Shown: positions 5,662 through 7,120 of the stretch, in pieces
Numbering within the stretch: position 1 is the first letter of the stretch
Layout: every line of letters starts with the position of its first letter
DNA from: Deltaproteobacteria bacterium RIFOXYA12_FULL_61_11
GTDB lineage: Bacteria; Bdellovibrionota_F; JAHFAK01; YA12-FULL-61-11
Reading direction: 5' to 3'
DNA length: 7,120 nt
Assembly (NCBI GenBank): GCA_001799195.1
Contig: MGSU01000341.1
Span: forward strand, 1 to 7,120
Notes under the pieces: generated by a model
The model's input: only the letters and a program-made list of their open reading frames with translations
Databases searched by the model: none
What the model was told of the DNA's origin: nothing
Made by a program: the position numbers and the translations under genes

Positions 5662-6751
5662 CGATCTGGAGAGCGGGCTCGTTGGCAGGCTTCGGCCTCG
5701 TCGGCGACCGCGGCTGAGCGGTTGGTCGTTCCGTCCGACCAAGAGCGGCCTGATCTTCTTCGGCATGACCTTTGCCGTGGGTCTTGCCGCGCTGAACACG
5801 GGCAACAATCTCCTCTACCTCGCCCTTGGGATGACCTGTGCCCTGATCATTGTCTCCGGAGTGATCTCCGAGTTGACCCTCTGGGGTATCGCGGTCGAGC
5901 CGGTCCTGCCAGGTCCGGTCCATGCCGGACAGAGCGCGATGCTGACCTTGCGGATTAGTAACCGCAAGCGGGTCTTGCCCTCCTACTGTCTCAGAGTTTC
6001 CGCTGTCCTACGAGCGGGGGAGGCTGTAAAAGCAGTGGTGCCCGAGACCGAACGCCTCCTACTCCGGCTCGACCCTGGGGAGAGTTGTACGTTGGCGCAG
6101 CGGCTGTTTTGCAGGCAACGAGGTCGGCACGAGCTCATCGGTTTCAAGGTGACCACCACGTTCCCCTTCCATTTTCTTCGCAAGGGTTGGGTGGTGCGGC
6201 GGCCAGCGGTGATCCTCTGTTATCCTGCCTTGTTGCCCTTGCGCGCCGAGGAAGCGTTGGCCATGTTCGCCCAGGGCGGAGAGCACCTCGTGCGGCATCG
6301 TGGGCAAGAACCCGAGTCCTTCGACAGCCTTCGCGAGATGCAACCCGGGGACGGTCTTCGCAGGGTGCACTGGAAGGCGTCCGCCCGGCGCGGCGTGTTG
6401 GTAGTAAAAGAGGGAAGGGGGAATGTGGCTCCGGCACCGAGGATCCGACTGGTACTCACCGCCGCATGTCCTCGACCCCACACCGAGTGGGCGATCAGTG
6501 CAGCGACGACTCTCCTGGTCCACGCGGTTGCCGCAGGGAGGGGGGTGCGCTTCCAGTGCAACCTCGAAGAGGAGGTGATGGTGGAGAGCGACCTCAGCTT
6601 TGTGCTCGCCCGGTTGGCGGTACTGCAACCCGACCAAGACGTCCTGCAGGGGCCGCTCTGGCCCCAGGGCGGGGCGACGGCGGGGCAGACGCTCTTGATC
6701 AGCAATAACAAAAATTACAATATGTTGTTTGGTTTTCCCTCGAAAATGTGA
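5642..6751 (+). CDS. DUF58 domain-containing membrane protein
   Basis: The 369-residue protein has a basic N-terminus (16-24, RLRPRRRPR), two predicted membrane helices (about 36-52 and 56-80), a beta-rich middle (90-180), and the DUF58 signature at 226-257 (ESFDSLREMQPGDGLRRVHWKAS and VLVVKEG). DUF58 proteins usually sit beside MoxR-type AAA ATPases and transglutaminase-like proteins; neither is visible here, and the biochemical role is unknown. The start is GTG 5642, with GGAGG only 3 nt upstream, overlapping the gltX stop by 20 nt; translational coupling is likely. No better start precedes the first helix. After LLISN (351-355) the last 14 codons become AT-rich and lie in a long inverted repeat, and the C-terminal helix expected after this strand is not apparent. 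The 3' end may have been altered by a rearrangement. Confidence 0.92.
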   Translation: MSNARTDDLESGLVGRLRPRRRPRLSGWSFRPTKSGLIFFGMTFAVGLAALNTGNNLLYLALGMTCALIIVSGVISELTLWGIAVEPVLPGPVHAGQSAMLTLRISNRKRVLPSYCLRVSAVLRAGEAVKAVVPETERLLLRLDPGESCTLAQRLFCRQRGRHELIGFKVTTTFPFHFLRKGWVVRRPAVILCYPALLPLRAEEALAMFAQGGEHLVRHRGQEPESFDSLREMQPGDGLRRVHWKASARRGVLVVKEGRGNVAPAPRIRLVLTAACPRPHTEWAISAATTLLVHAVAAGRGVRFQCNLEEEVMVESDLSFVLARLAVLQPDQDVLQGPLWPQGGATAGQTLLISNNKNYNMLFGFPSKM

Positions 6752-6770
6752 GCTTTTCGACGGAAACAAC
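6724..6770. repeat. Imperfect inverted repeat across the DUF58 stop codon
   Basis: Outer arms gttgttt (6724-6730) and aaacaac (6764-6770) are perfectly complementary, as are inner arms tcgaaaa (6740-6746) and ttttcga (6754-6760), around a 7-base loop. An asymmetric internal loop (9 versus 3 bases) separates the two 7-bp stems. No T run follows on the plus strand. On the minus strand the repeat is followed by a T-rich stretch (6718-6702), so it resembles a terminator only for leftward transcription. It may otherwise be the remnant of a small mobile repeat. Confidence 0.5.
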
Positions 6771-7023
6771 GAGGCACAGGGGTTGGGGAGAGATCCAACG
6801 GCTATATAGTGTTTTCAGTATATTAAGCAGTTTTTCGGTGGGTGGCGCATGGTTTGCAAATGGCGGCCCGGATTTGACTCGGGGTAACCCCTTGTCAATA
6901 ATTCGATGAGCGAGTGATTCGAGACCGCGTCGGACAGAGAAGGGAAAGCTCTGGTTTGACAAGTGCGACCGTCCCTGCTACTGGGTCGCCAGCAACCGTC
7001 GCGAGCGATCGTGAGGTGATAGC
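6752..7023 (+). other. Non-coding region between the DUF58 gene and the next gene
   Basis: These 272 bases contain no convincing gene on either strand. The left part (6752-6840) is AT-rich with a weak tatata/tatatt dyad around 6803-6824 followed by a T5 run (6831-6835). The middle holds the promoter and inverted repeat described separately. The right part (about 6908-7023) would be a leader of about 115 nt with a GCGACC/GGTCGC hairpin (6965-6970 with 6984-6989) ahead of the SD. I recognise no riboswitch class. Confidence 0.6.
6874..6902 (+). promoter_or_regulatory. Sigma70-type promoter with an embedded palindrome
   Basis: TTGACT (6874-6879) and AATAAT (6897-6902) are separated by exactly 17 nt, and each matches its consensus at five of six positions. 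The interval 6874-6898 is an inverted repeat: TTGAC pairs with GTCAA and GGGGT with ACCCC, with a 2-bp mismatch on each side. The dyad therefore covers the -35 box and the whole spacer and reaches the -10 box, the layout of a repressor operator. Start would be near 6909. A second TTGACA at 6956-6961 has no good -10 partner (TACTGG, with an upstream TG). Confidence 0.6.
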
Positions 7024-7120
7024 ATGTTCGGTAAACCAGCATCAATTCTCAAACGTTTCGGCAGCGTCCTCAGCGTCGTCCTCTATTGCACCGACCTCCT
7101 CGTGGTCGCTACAGCTTGGA
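7024..7120 (+). CDS. Probable polyprenyl glycosylphosphotransferase, N-terminus only
   Basis: Thirty-two codons are visible from ATG 7024 before the window ends. GAGG at 7013-7016, 7 nt upstream within GAGGTGAT, and the promoter at 6874-6902 support a real gene. The visible peptide is a short basic start (Lys4, Lys10, Arg11) followed by a membrane segment with Tyr21, Asp24, two Leu-Val runs and Ala31-Trp32. The pattern S-x-L-x-x-x-x-x-x-D-L-L-V-V-A-x-A-W is typical of the first transmembrane helix of undecaprenyl-phosphate sugar-1-phosphate transferases (WcaJ/CpsE-like, exopolysaccharide initiation). With no catalytic domain in view, this assignment is an inference; another multi-pass membrane protein is possible. 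Confidence 0.65.
   Translation, partial: MFGKPASILKRFGSVLSVVLYCTDLLVVATAW

Noticed and set aside
6741-6759. cgaaaa/ttttcg stem as an intrinsic terminator of the DUF58 gene
   Set aside because: The stem is AT-rich and is not followed by a T run on the plus strand.
6838-6891. tRNA-like segment with TTTGCAA loop and a CCCGG/TCGGG T-arm-like hairpin
   Set aside because: The anticodon stem does not pair, no acceptor or D stem is found, and the T loop does not fit TTCRANY in register; it overlaps a good promoter.
6699-7045. Two small minus-strand open frames of 87 and 76 codons
   Set aside because: No SD, no recognisable protein, and they cross a promoter and the leader and start of the plus-strand gene.

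Overview
The window is chromosomal DNA of a GC-rich bacterium (about 60% GC by eye). The lineage cannot be fixed. A TIGR02147-family protein next to a repeat-bearing lipoprotein is a combination typical of Fibrobacterota and of Bdellovibrio/Myxococcus-like (former deltaproteobacterial) genomes. The GluRS active-site wording (GDPHVGT) also fits a non-model lineage. There are no rRNA, tRNA or CRISPR features and no recognisable transposase.

Left half (1-3976), all on the minus strand. In transcription order: a radical SAM/SPASM protein (3976 to 2729); a second, homologous radical SAM/SPASM protein (ends at 1398); a 178-bp AT-rich gap with inverted repeats and a possible promoter; a TIGR02147/DUF4423-type protein (1219 to 338); and a lipoprotein that overlaps it by 13 bases and runs off the left edge. 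The lipoprotein carries two copies of a TGGTxVGNP motif.

The two radical SAM genes are in different frames but join at a run of nine A on the coding strand. That run contains A AAA AAC in the upstream gene's frame. A GC-rich hairpin follows 9 nt downstream. The second gene has no credible start codon of its own, and its protein-like sequence begins immediately after the A run. A -1 shift, or transcriptional insertion of one A, would give a double radical SAM protein of about 859 residues. This is the most interesting signal here; a homopolymer sequencing error is the main competing explanation.

Right half (4144-7120), all on the plus strand. gltX (glutamyl-tRNA synthetase, start set by a perfect AGGAGGT) overlaps by 20 bases a DUF58 membrane-protein gene whose last codons are unusually AT-rich and lie in a long inverted repeat. 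About 270 bp of non-coding DNA follow, with a good sigma70-type promoter whose spacer is almost entirely an inverted repeat. This leads to the first 32 codons of a gene resembling a polyprenyl glycosylphosphotransferase. The 167 bp between the two halves (3977-4143) is a divergent intergenic region with a plausible promoter for the radical SAM genes.
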